From JBBRLG01 sp038231495 (GTDB lineage Bacteria; Planctomycetota; Planctomycetia; Gemmatales; Gemmataceae), in assembly GCA_038231495.1 (NCBI GenBank), contig JBBRLG010000123.1, positions 1-14,308 on the forward strand: DNA of 14,308 bases, written 5' to 3'. Positions 4,301-11,984 of the stretch are shown here, piece by piece (position 1 is the stretch's first letter; each line of letters begins with the position of its first letter). The translations under genes were made by a program, and so were the position numbers. A model generated the notes under the pieces. The model saw only the letters and a program-made list of their open reading frames with translations. It made no database searches and was not told the origin of the DNA.

Positions 4301-7300
4301 TTACTCCTGAGCGGCGTGCCGCAGTTCCTTCAAGTTGCTCTCGATGGTCTGAATCTGGTTCTGCAACTCCACCACGAAATCGCGTTGTTGCTGCACCACG
4401 TCGGCGGGCGCTTTATCGACGAAGCTCGCGTTGCTGAGTTTCGCGCGCGTGCCCTGCAGGTGCTTCACCTTCTCGGCAAGCTGTTTTTCCAGACGCTTCA
4501 CCTCCGCCGTCGGGTCGATCAAGCCTGCCAGCGAAACGTACGCCTCGAACTCCGGATGCACAATCGTCGCCGACTGCCGCGGCTTCGTCGTGTCCGGGCC
4601 GCAATGCAACGCGCCCACACCGGCCAGAGATGCGATGAACGGTTGCAGCGCGCGGAAGTCGTCCGCCGCCGACACGCTACAGCGCACCGATACGTTCAAC
4701 GGCGTTTTCACGTCCACCATGTAGCGATTGCGCACTTCGCGCACGTTCCGCACGAGTTCCTGCATGCGCGCGATACGCGCCTCCGTCGCGGCGTCGATCC
4801 ACGCGGCCGGGAAGCTCGGCCACGCGGCGATCACCACGCTGCGCTCGGCAATGCCCGCCAGTGGCAAGCTGCGCTCCGGCGCAACCTCGTTGAGAGTCTG
4901 CCAGATCGACTCCGCCACGAACGGCATGACCGGCTGCACCAGCCGCAAGATCGCGTCCAGCACACCCACCAGCACACGCTGCACCGTGCCCCGGCCGGCT
5001 TCGTCGCGTAGCCGGCCCTTGCTCATCTCCACGTACCAGTCGCAGAACTCCGACCACGTGAATTCGTAGATGTGCCGAATCGCCTCGCTGAATTTGTAAC
5101 CTTCGAGCATCTCCGTCACGGCCGCGGTCGTCGTCGCCAGCCGACTAAGGATCCAGCGATCCTCGATCGGCAATTCCTCCGGTCGGATCGCGCCGGGGCG
5201 ATAGCCTTCGAGGTTGAGCAGGAGGAACCGTGCCGCGTTCCAGAGTTTGTTGGCGAAGTTGCGGCCCTGGTCGAAGCGGTCCGACGCCTGCTTCGCGGTC
5301 GGCAACTCCGGGTCGGCAGCCGGCCACGGACCGCCCGGACGAAACGGCTTCTTGCAGTTGGGGCACGTCACCTTGCGCGTCCGCATCGACAGGTGCTCTT
5401 GCTTCACTGGCACGAGCGTGTCGCAATGCGGACACACGTTGGCCACCGGCATCTTGCTGTCCTGCGTCTCGGTCGAGAGGTGGACCATGATGAAGCGCAG
5501 CGCGTCGGTGCCGTAGCGGTCGATGATGTCGAGCGGGTCGATGCCGTTGCCCTTGCTCTTGCTCATGCCCTCGCCGAAACCGTCCAGGATTTTCGAGTGG
5601 ATGTAGACGTGATGAAACGGCACCTTGCCCACGTTGTAAAGCCCGGCGATCACCATGCGCGCCACCCAGAGCGTGATGATGTCGCGGCTCGTCACCAGCA
5701 CGTTCGTGGGGTAGTAGTACGCCAGCTCCGACGTTTTCTCGGGCCAGCCGAGCGTCGAGTGCGGCCACAGCATCGAACTGAACCAGGTGTCGAGTACGTC
5801 GGGGTCTTGCACGAAGCCGATGGCTTCCAGTTCGCGTTCCACATCTTCCGCGCCCGGAGCCACACATGCGAGAAATCGGAACGGCGTCAGTTCTTGTCCG
5901 TGAGGTCCAACGGCCTTGGCCGCTTCCGTTTCGGCGGTGTTGACCACAAGCACTTGAGCGTATTTTGTTCTAAGCTCCTTTAAGCGTCCGAGCCTCGCCT
6001 TAATCTCGTCAAGGCTGCCCTTTGCAGCGTCCATCATGACCCACACCGGAATGCGATGCCCCCACCAAAGCTGTCGGCTGATGCACCAGTCGCGCTTTTC
6101 CGCAAGCCAATCGAGGTACGAGTTCTTGTAGCGCTCCGGGAAGAACTTCACCTGCCCGTTCTCCACGGCTTCCATCGCCATTCGCGCCAGACCCCCGTTC
6201 GCCGCTGGCGGCGTAGCGTTCGGCGCTTCGCCGCCAGCGGCAGGAAGGTCGCCCATCTTCACGAACCACTGGTCCGACAGGTACGGCTCGATCGGCGTCT
6301 TGCTGCGGTCGCTATATTTCAGCGGAATTATCCGCTCTTCTTTGCCTTCAAACAGGCCGAGCGCTTCCATGTCGGCGACCACGGCTTCGCGCGCCTTGTA
6401 GCGGTCAAGGCCCTTGTACTTGCCGCCGTTCTCGTTGATGGTGCCGTCGGGGTTGAGGATGTTGATGATGCCGATCTGCGGGTTGCGCTGGGAGCAGGCG
6501 TAGTCGTTGGGGTCGTGAGCCGGCGTCACCTTCACGCAGCCGGTGCCGAGCGTCGGGTCGGCGAGCAGGCCGTCGGCGATGATCGGGATTTCGCGGTGTA
6601 CGAGTGGGATCGTCACCGTCTTGCCGATGAGGTGCTTGTAGCGCTCGTCGGATGGGTGTACGCACACCGCGGTATCGCCCAGCATGGTTTCGGGGCGCGT
6701 GGTGGAGAAGCGGATGAATTCTCCGGTCGCTGACGCTCCCGGCCCGCCTCGCACTTGATACTTGAACGTCCAAAAGCCGCTCTTGGTGTCTTCGGTGTAG
6801 GTCTCGTCGTCGGCCACCGACGTTTGCAGGTGCGTGTCCCAGTTCACCAGCCGTTTGCCGCGAAAGATCAGGCCGTCCTTGAACATTTGAAAGAACGTCT
6901 GCCGCACCGCCCGCGCGCACATCGGATCGAGGGTGAAGCGCAACCGCTCCCAGTCGCAGCTGCAACCGAGTTCGCGCAACTGGCCGATGATGCGCTTTTC
7001 ATACTGGTCCTTCCACTGCCAGATGCGGCGCACGAGTTCGTCGCGGTCCACGTCGTGGCGGGTCTTTTTCTCGTCCTCGGCGAGCCGGCGTTCCACCATC
7101 GCCTGGGTGGCGATGCCGGCGTGGTCGGTGCCGGGCATCCACAGGGCGTTGTACCCCTGCATCCGCCGCCAGCGAATGAGGACGTCTTGCAGCGTGTTGT
7201 TGAGGGCGTGGCCCATGTGCAGGGCACCGGTGACGTTCGGCGGCGGGATGACGATGGTGAACGGCTTGCGGTTAGCATCGGGGTCGCTGTGGAAGAACTT

Positions 7301-7375
7301 GTTTTCGTTCCAGAAGTGCAGCCAGCGCTGCTGGGCTTCTTTCGGGTCGTACTGCTTGGCCAGTTCGGTCGCCAT
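4301..7375 (-). CDS. valS: Valyl-tRNA synthetase
   Basis: Class I aminoacyl-tRNA synthetase that charges tRNA-Val in the cytoplasm and hydrolyses mischarged Thr-tRNA. The product is 1024 aa from ATG at 7375; ATG 7387 and TTG 7393 are alternatives with poorer spacing. It shows PPPNVTGALHMGHALN with the HIGH-type HMGH (53-56), an editing domain with TTRPETMLGD (225-234), DWCISRQLWWGHRIPVW (about 429-445), DVLDTWFSS, and GMSKSKGN as the KMSKS loop (603-610). The anticodon-binding domain begins around RNFANKLWNAARF (705-717). A C-terminal coiled coil (about 955-1020) is the valyl-type tRNA-binding arm. It is longer than the usual 880-950 aa because of three inserts: a palindrome-encoded linker near 380-395, about 65 residues before DVLDTWFSS, and a Cys4 zinc ribbon at 648-674. 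Two small orphans follow in the same operon. Confidence 0.97.
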   Translation of the reverse strand: MATELAKQYDPKEAQQRWLHFWNENKFFHSDPDANRKPFTIVIPPPNVTGALHMGHALNNTLQDVLIRWRRMQGYNALWMPGTDHAGIATQAMVERRLAEDEKKTRHDVDRDELVRRIWQWKDQYEKRIIGQLRELGCSCDWERLRFTLDPMCARAVRQTFFQMFKDGLIFRGKRLVNWDTHLQTSVADDETYTEDTKSGFWTFKYQVRGGPGASATGEFIRFSTTRPETMLGDTAVCVHPSDERYKHLIGKTVTIPLVHREIPIIADGLLADPTLGTGCVKVTPAHDPNDYACSQRNPQIGIINILNPDGTINENGGKYKGLDRYKAREAVVADMEALGLFEGKEERIIPLKYSDRSKTPIEPYLSDQWFVKMGDLPAAGGEAPNATPPAANGGLARMAMEAVENGQVKFFPERYKNSYLDWLAEKRDWCISRQLWWGHRIPVWVMMDAAKGSLDEIKARLGRLKELRTKYAQVLVVNTAETEAAKAVGPHGQELTPFRFLACVAPGAEDVERELEAIGFVQDPDVLDTWFSSMLWPHSTLGWPEKTSELAYYYPTNVLVTSRDIITLWVARMVIAGLYNVGKVPFHHVYIHSKILDGFGEGMSKSKGNGIDPLDIIDRYGTDALRFIMVHLSTETQDSKMPVANVCPHCDTLVPVKQEHLSMRTRKVTCPNCKKPFRPGGPWPAADPELPTAKQASDRFDQGRNFANKLWNAARFLLLNLEGYRPGAIRPEELPIEDRWILSRLATTTAAVTEMLEGYKFSEAIRHIYEFTWSEFCDWYVEMSKGRLRDEAGRGTVQRVLVGVLDAILRLVQPVMPFVAESIWQTLNEVAPERSLPLAGIAERSVVIAAWPSFPAAWIDAATEARIARMQELVRNVREVRNRYMVDVKTPLNVSVRCSVSAADDFRALQPFIASLAGVGALHCGPDTTKPRQSATIVHPEFEAYVSLAGLIDPTAEVKRLEKQLAEKVKHLQGTRAKLSNASFVDKAPADVVQQQRDFVVELQNQIQTIESNLKELRHAAQE
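6201..6241. repeat. Palindromic element in frame inside valS
   Basis: GCCGCTGGCGGCG (6201-6213) is perfectly complementary to 6229-6241. After one mismatch the stem continues with AGCG/CGCT (6215-6218 with 6224-6227) around a TTCGG loop. On the minus strand it encodes part of the Ala/Gly/Pro-rich stretch between MGDLP and GLARMAMEAV of ValRS, a segment absent from most family members. The location between two conserved blocks suggests an inserted REP-like element tolerated as a linker. Confidence 0.7.
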
Positions 7376-7407
7376 GGTCCACGCCATCCTCAAGGCCCGC
7401 GGGCGGA

Positions 7408-7445
7408 AGAAAAGGAAAAGGCGGCCGGCTCGCTGCCGGGGCCGC
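7408..7445 (-). terminator. Hairpin plus T-rich tract in the valS leader
   Basis: On the minus strand GCGG-CC-CCGGC pairs with GCCGG-CCGC around AGCGA (7445 down to 7421), with a 2-base bulge. It is followed by a T-rich tract, CTTTTCCTTTTCT (7420 to 7408). It would end transcripts from the DUF433 gene side before valS. A possible -10 box, TAGAAT (7457-7452), lies just upstream of it, so the hairpin could instead sit inside the valS leader as an attenuator. No T-box features are visible. Confidence 0.45.
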
Positions 7446-7503
7446 TTGGTAATTCTATGGACCGACGCGACCGCCTTGAGGTTCGGAAAGGCCTCGGGAA
7501 TTT

Positions 7504-7602
7504 CTAAAGCGGCAGCACCCGAACGCGGGATTTCTTCAGATCAACGACCACCAAAGCCCCTGCCGCCAATGCGGCGTCGTGTTGAGCCAACGCGGCGATT
7601 TC
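7504..7602 (-). pseudogene. C-terminal remnant of a DUF5615 PIN-like toxin gene
   Basis: The frame ending in TAG at 7504-7506 reads EIAALAQHDAALAAGA then LVVVDLKKSRVRVLPL. This is the typical C-terminal end of DUF5615 (PIN-like, Mut7-C-type) proteins: a helix ending in 'GAlvvv' and a final 'RvRxLPl' strand. A full member has about 110-120 residues, but only about 32 remain and there is no in-frame start. The fragment abuts the end of the DUF433 gene, which is the usual antitoxin-side partner. The only overlapping ATG (7604, in an ATGA with the DUF433 stop) is in another frame and stops after 22 codons. An internal deletion joining the two genes explains this best. Confidence 0.7.
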
Positions 7603-7801
7603 ATTCGACCCCCCGAGCGGCGTAGGCCAACGCCGCATCAAGGTCTTCGGGTTCCAGGTAGGCGTAAGCTTGCAGAATCCGCTCGCGCGACTTGCCGCTG
7701 GCCAGCAATCCCAGGATGGTACCGACCGTACCGCGCAGACCCCGGATACAAGGCTTTCCGCCCATTACCGCGGGATTGAGGGTAATGCGGTCAATGTGCA
7801 T
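7601..7801 (-). CDS. DUF433 family antitoxin-like protein
   Basis: A 66-aa protein starting with ATG at 7801, with GGAGGAG 7 bases upstream. It shows the DUF433 pattern: DRITLNPAVMGGKPCIRGLRGTV (about residues 4-26), then TILGLLASGKSRERILQAYAYLEPEDLDAALAYAA. The C-terminal half is a small helix-turn-helix-like unit. DUF433 proteins usually sit directly upstream of DUF5615 PIN-like proteins and are regarded as antitoxins (family knowledge). Members normally have some 70-80 residues, so this one seems to have lost its last few residues, in line with the deletion that removed most of the toxin gene behind it. The protein may be a relic or a free DNA-binding regulator. Confidence 0.87.
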   Translation of the reverse strand: MHIDRITLNPAVMGGKPCIRGLRGTVGTILGLLASGKSRERILQAYAYLEPEDLDAALAYAARGVE

Positions 7802-7877
7802 GGGACGGCTCCTCCGCTCGTTGGTTCAAGGTCGGTTAACCACCGTCACGTCTCGAAACGTAAACGTGCGGGCCCCG

Positions 7878-8225
7878 TCAGATGCAGTGCTTGGTTCGGC
7901 CGGCCGCTTGGGGTGCGAGGGAGGAAGCATCACTATTGCCGTTGGCCTGCGAACGTTGGCCGTCCGACGCATGACGGATTGCGGCCCAATCGATGCTTGC
8001 CACCCAACAGTGTTCTTCTTCCGAGAAGGACACGACCCCATCCACGAGCAATTCATCCATCTGGCCCTTGTAGTCCAGATCATCCGCGTACAGAGTGAGA
8101 GCTAATCCCTCGCGCAACTCGACCTGTTGTTGCGACAGGTCTTCCATCGTGCCGATGCAATTCAATCGAAGTCGGCCCTGAGGGTCCGCGTTGTGGAAGT
8201 CGGCGTAAACCTTTGGCTTCACCAT
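7878..8225 (-). CDS. Small acidic orphan protein, candidate immunity/antitoxin partner
   Basis: A 115-aa protein of unknown function. ATG at 8225 has GGGAG 7 bases upstream. Residues 1-89 form a compact, strongly acidic domain (about 17 Asp/Glu to 7 Lys/Arg): KVYADFHNADPQGRLRLNC, EDLSQQQVELREGLALTLYADDLD, DELLVDGVVSFSEEEHCWVASIDWAAIRHASD. This looks like a beta-rich fold. The last 26 residues are Gln/Ser/Ala-rich, of different character, and may have been added by loss of an earlier stop. It follows the 109-aa orphan by 16 bases, so the two form one transcription unit. I have the impression that similar stand-alone proteins are common in planctomycete genomes; no function is known to me. Confidence 0.82.
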   Translation of the reverse strand: MVKPKVYADFHNADPQGRLRLNCIGTMEDLSQQQVELREGLALTLYADDLDYKGQMDELLVDGVVSFSEEEHCWVASIDWAAIRHASDGQRSQANGNSDASSLAPQAAGRTKHCI

Positions 8226-8241
8226 GCTGCTTCTCCCTTCA

Positions 8242-8571
8242 TCACGGCTTCCCGGCGGGGCGGGGAATGGTCGGTGTGAGCAAGCGGCTTGCCGCTTCCG
8301 GGCTCAACCCAACGATGGTTGCGTGATGCGCACTGCGGCCCGCGGTTCGCACCACGTCGCCGCCAGCCGCACGGATTGCGCCAACGGTTGTCACGCCAAC
8401 CTGACCGTGGGGAATAGCCGCGGTCAACTCCTCCACGGACGACCCTTCGGCGCATTCGACCGATGCACCTGTCACACCACTGGGATGAGTTCGCGTCCCT
8501 CGCCGGAGGTCTTCCGGCTGATTGCGCCCGCCGCGAACCACCAAGGCTTCGTCCGGAATCCTTTCCGTCAC
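8242..8571 (-). CDS. Small orphan protein with RGG / GASV / HHATIV motifs
   Basis: A 109-aa protein. GTG at 8571 is chosen because GGGGAG lies 7 bases upstream; TTG at 8589 would lie upstream of that site. Landmarks are IPDEALVVRGG (5-15), RGTRTHPSGVTGASVE (24-39), AAIPHGQVGVTTVGAIRAAGGDV (51-73), GRSAHHATIVGLS (78-90) and PEAASRLLTPTIP. The protein is probably a compact alpha/beta domain without signal or membrane parts. It shares its order of motifs with the orphan at 3999-4292 and, like it, precedes a small acidic protein. I think it may be a free-standing toxin-type or nucleotide-binding domain of the sort found at the ends of polymorphic toxins. No catalytic site can be claimed. Confidence 0.82.
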   Translation of the reverse strand: MTERIPDEALVVRGGRNQPEDLRRGTRTHPSGVTGASVECAEGSSVEELTAAIPHGQVGVTTVGAIRAAGGDVVRTAGRSAHHATIVGLSPEAASRLLTPTIPRPAGKP

Positions 8572-8703
8572 CGCGATTCTCCCCTGCAATTCCTGAGGCG
8601 GGCTTCATCGGTTCCTATTGGCATTCCTTCTCCATCCTACTCGAAAGCAGCTTGTTAGAGCAATCTCCTGTAGTCATTCGCGGGGTAGACAAATAGCGTC
8701 CAT

Positions 8704-11700
8704 TCATTTTTCCGCTTGTCCCGACTCGCCGGTCTTGGAGTCCGGCTCTTCCATTTCAGACGTCTCCTTACCCTCCCCCGTCGCGGAGGGTGGTCCTTCA
8801 AGTTCGGCAAGCAGGTCGCGCACGTTATTGTTGCCCGGATTGAGCCGCAACGCTTCGCGGTAGCGGGCCAGCTTCTGGTCCGGGTCGCGCTGCACGAAGC
8901 CGCGGAATTTGTAGAAGTCCGACAGCACCGCCCGCGCCGCCACGTCCGCCGGGCGGTCACCTACCAGGCGCAACAGCTGCAGCGCGAACGGCGTGAAGCG
9001 CTCCACCTGTTCCGCGAGCGGCTGGGCCGCGTGGGCGTGGTACAGATCCAGAAACCACTCATCGCATATTTCGACCAGGGCTGTCAGCAGGCGCACGTTT
9101 TCGCGGTCGAGGCTCAGCAGCCGGCGCAGGTAGCCCAGCCCCTTGTCGAAGTCGGCGTGCGAACCTTCGGGGATGTCGCCGTAACGCATCGCCTCGCGCG
9201 TGGTGAGCAGGTAGTCGGTCGCCAGCCGGTCCCTAAATTGCGCGACGCGCTCGGCCACGTCCTTGCCCATCGCTTCGTCGCGGTCGCCGGCCAAACCGGG
9301 CAGTTCTTGCACCAGGTTCCAGTGCCGTCGGGCCGCGTCCATCGCCGCCCGCGCCAGGAGGGCGTTGGTTTGCTTCGCGTGCGCGGCGAGTAGGTAATCG
9401 AACAACAGCGGGCGTTGCGGGTCGTCCTTCTTGCCTGCAAAGTGCAGTATCCAGAAACGCCAAGCCCGCCGCCAGCACGGTGCCGCGGCGTCCGCGTCGC
9501 CGTGGTCCTCCAGCGCCTCGGCAGTGCGCAACTCGATCGCGGCGAGATGATGCACCAGCCGCGGTGGCAAGTCGGTGTGTTCCGCCAGCGCGGCCAGGCC
9601 ACTTTGCGCCGCTGCGTTATCCTTGGCTTGCGCCGCACACAGGATCGCCTGCCCTTCGGGAAAGGTTGCGAGCAAGTCGGCGGCGTCCGCGAGCAGCACG
9701 GCCGGCCACGCAACCAGGCCGTCGCGGCGGAGCACGTCGGCGAGCGCCTGCGCCCGCGCCCGCCGCTCCAACTCCGGCAGCGCCTCGCGCAACGCCGCCC
9801 CTTCGGGCCGTTCGGTCAGGTCGGGGTCCTGGGCCAACGCCCGACGAACACACGCCAGTGCCTCGGCGTCGTCGGTGCCGAGCAGGCGCGTCGCCCGGTG
9901 CAAAAACCACGGCGCGACGGCCACGCCGGGTGGTGCGTCGGTTTCGCTGACCTTCGCGGTTCCCAGGCCGGCCAGGCCCGACAACACCGCGCCCGGTTGG
10001 CCGAGTACGGCCGGCTCCCACAGCTGCAACCAACGCGGCAGACAGCGCCGCCAGACCGAATTGCCCGGCTGGGCCAGGGCGATGTTTTTGACACACGTCA
10101 GCACGAAAGCCGGCGGTCCCGAGCGAAACAAGCGCCACGCGTCCAACTCGTCGAGCAAGGCCGCGACAGCGTTCGCATCGCCGCGCCGGGCCGCCTCCTG
10201 GACCAACAACGCCTGCGCCAGCCCGCGCAACCGGGCTTGGGCACGCAGCCCGCGCACCGCTTCACGCCAACGCTCGGCCGATTCGGCGTCGGCGTTTGCC
10301 GGCTGTTGGGCGAGCCAGGTCGCGGCGCGAAACAGGTGCGCCGGCGGCGGGGCTTGCGGGTCGTCGCCGGCAAGCGGCTGGCCTTCGAGCAGCGAACGGC
10401 CGAGGTTCAGCACCGGATCGCCGACGAGGAGTTGTGCCGCTGCGGCCAGCGCGCTGCCGTCCGCCGCACCGCGGTCGAGCAACAACCCGCGCAACAACTG
10501 CCGGCCTACGAGCCGTGCCAGTTCCGCGTCCGCCAGCACCCAGTCGAGGCGCGACCATTCCTGGACGAGGGCCAGGGCGTCTGCATTGGGCAAGCGCGTC
10601 ACCGCCTGTTCGAGGACGGCCCGCAAGACGTTGCGCCGCACCCCGTCGCCCGCCAGCGCCTGGTCGCGCACCGTCCGTTGCAGTGCTTCTCGGTCGGGTT
10701 GCCGGGCCTGCAATAACTCGGCAAGCTGCTTGAAATGCCCCGCAGCCACGTCCTGAAAGCCCACGCTGCGTGCCTGCTGCAATACGTCCAAACACTCGGC
10801 CGGCGACGCCTCGCGCTTGCGGAAGCGCTCCAGCGCCAGCCGCGCCCGGCAACGCAACGCCAGGAACAAACCCGGCTGACTGGCCAACAGGGCGTTGAAA
10901 TCTTCCTGGCCCAGACACGCCAGGCCGTAGCGCGCGAACGGCTGTGCGAACGGCACCGCCAGCGCCTCCCGGTACGCCGTCGCCGCCGCGTCGGTCTGCC
11001 CCACCAGCCGTGCCAGGTGGCCGCGCAGCAGCTCCGTCAACAAGAACGGTCCGGGCCGTGCCGGGTCGAGTGCCGGTGTTTCGCCCTTGAGCCGCCGTTC
11101 GACGAGTCGCCGCCATTCCTTCAGCGCCGCGGCCGGGTACGGTCCCTGCTCCGCCTGTTTCAAAAACGCCAACGCCTTGTCCGCCTGTTTCTGCGCCACG
11201 GCGATCCATGCAAGAAGCAAGTTGCGTTCGACCTGCACGACGCCGCTGGCGGGTGCGGCCTCGGTGAGCGCGCGCTCGGCGGGCGGGACTTCGCCGCGGC
11301 GCAAGCTGGCCCGCGCTTCGAGCAACGGCCCCTCGTCGCAGCCGGTGACGCGCTTGTTGGTGCGGACCGATTTCCACACCTGTTCGGCACGATCGACCCG
11401 GCCCACGCGCCAGAGCAGGTCGATAAACCACGCCGTCGCTTGCGGGGAGCCGCCCAGCGTGCGCAGCACGGCTTCGTATTCGCCCAGCGCGTCGGCCCGG
11501 CCCAACTGGACGCGGACGCGCGCCCGCCAGTACGCCGCCTCGCCGAGTTGCGGCGTGGCCTTGTCATCGCGCGCGCGGTTCACGGCCTCGCCGAGCACGG
11601 CCTCCGCCGCGGGCAGGTTGCCGACGAGCCAGTGCAGGAAACCGAGGACGAAAAGGCGTTCGAGTTCCTGCCCCGGCACCGGCACGGCGGCGGCCAGCGC

Positions 11701-11862
11701 GGTCTGCCAGCGCTCGGCGTCGAGCGGCATCCCCGGCAGGTACGCCGTGAGGATTTTGCGGACGCGCGTCAACGCCTGCTCGGCGGCCGCGCCCGGCGCG
11801 GCCGCCGGCGGCCGGTCCACCACCCGTTGCGCCCAGCGTGGGCCCCTTGCCGACTGATACAT
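8704..11862 (-). CDS. Large TPR-repeat protein
   Basis: A 1052-aa soluble, helix-rich protein built from degenerate tetratricopeptide repeats. The clearest units are LFVLGFLHWLVGNLPAAEAVLGEAV (about residues 68-93), AYWRARVRVQLGRADALGEYEAVL (about 108-131), AWFIDLLWRVGRVDRAEQVW (about 138-157), and the C-terminal DPDQKLARYREALRLNPGNNNVRDLL. The last 25 or so residues are Glu/Ser/Lys-rich and disordered. There is no signal peptide or catalytic domain, so it is presumably a scaffold. ATG at 11862 has only a weak GGCGGAA upstream. It is divergent from the membrane/HTTM gene pair over 264 bp and is the head of a minus-strand run of small orphan genes, 132 bp before the first. Confidence 0.85.
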   Translation of the reverse strand: MYQSARGPRWAQRVVDRPPAAAPGAAAEQALTRVRKILTAYLPGMPLDAERWQTALAAAVPVPGQELERLFVLGFLHWLVGNLPAAEAVLGEAVNRARDDKATPQLGEAAYWRARVRVQLGRADALGEYEAVLRTLGGSPQATAWFIDLLWRVGRVDRAEQVWKSVRTNKRVTGCDEGPLLEARASLRRGEVPPAERALTEAAPASGVVQVERNLLLAWIAVAQKQADKALAFLKQAEQGPYPAAALKEWRRLVERRLKGETPALDPARPGPFLLTELLRGHLARLVGQTDAAATAYREALAVPFAQPFARYGLACLGQEDFNALLASQPGLFLALRCRARLALERFRKREASPAECLDVLQQARSVGFQDVAAGHFKQLAELLQARQPDREALQRTVRDQALAGDGVRRNVLRAVLEQAVTRLPNADALALVQEWSRLDWVLADAELARLVGRQLLRGLLLDRGAADGSALAAAAQLLVGDPVLNLGRSLLEGQPLAGDDPQAPPPAHLFRAATWLAQQPANADAESAERWREAVRGLRAQARLRGLAQALLVQEAARRGDANAVAALLDELDAWRLFRSGPPAFVLTCVKNIALAQPGNSVWRRCLPRWLQLWEPAVLGQPGAVLSGLAGLGTAKVSETDAPPGVAVAPWFLHRATRLLGTDDAEALACVRRALAQDPDLTERPEGAALREALPELERRARAQALADVLRRDGLVAWPAVLLADAADLLATFPEGQAILCAAQAKDNAAAQSGLAALAEHTDLPPRLVHHLAAIELRTAEALEDHGDADAAAPCWRRAWRFWILHFAGKKDDPQRPLLFDYLLAAHAKQTNALLARAAMDAARRHWNLVQELPGLAGDRDEAMGKDVAERVAQFRDRLATDYLLTTREAMRYGDIPEGSHADFDKGLGYLRRLLSLDRENVRLLTALVEICDEWFLDLYHAHAAQPLAEQVERFTPFALQLLRLVGDRPADVAARAVLSDFYKFRGFVQRDPDQKLARYREALRLNPGNNNVRDLLAELEGPPSATGEGKETSEMEEPDSKTGESGQAEK

Positions 11863-11959
11863 GAAAAAGTTCCGCCGTCAGGTTGTTCCCAGTCTTGCCG
11901 CTTGCGGCTTTGCGTTCGCCCCCAGCCTTACAACTTGTCCACTCGGAACGACCGCCCGC

Positions 11960-11984
11960 CGCGCAAGGACCGTTCCCTTGCGCG
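11960..11984. repeat. Hairpin related to the palindrome at 1-47
   Basis: CGCGCAAGG (11960-11968) pairs perfectly with CCTTGCGCG (11976-11984) around a 7-base ACCGTTC loop. It lies in the 264-bp divergent region between the TPR gene and the membrane-protein gene. Its GCGCAAG...CTTGCGC arms and GGACCGTTCC centre resemble those of the edge palindrome (GCGCAAG...GGACGGTCC...CTTGCGC), so both may belong to one family. No convincing promoter was found in the rest of this gap. Confidence 0.55.

Noticed and set aside
5072..7507. Plus-strand open frames opposite valS (5072-5983, 6056-6733, 6755-7507)
   Set aside because: They are complementary to the well-conserved ValRS frame and have no family resemblance or start signals.
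8282..8297. AAGCGG/CCGCTT hairpin inside the 109-aa orphan
   Set aside because: It lies in the coding sequence of an ordinary-looking helix (PEAASRLL), with a short 6-bp stem and no T-run, so chance is sufficient.
8572..8703. Gene or promoter between the TPR gene and the 109-aa orphan
   Set aside because: No frame with a start signal and no convincing -35/-10 pair could be found in these 132 bases.
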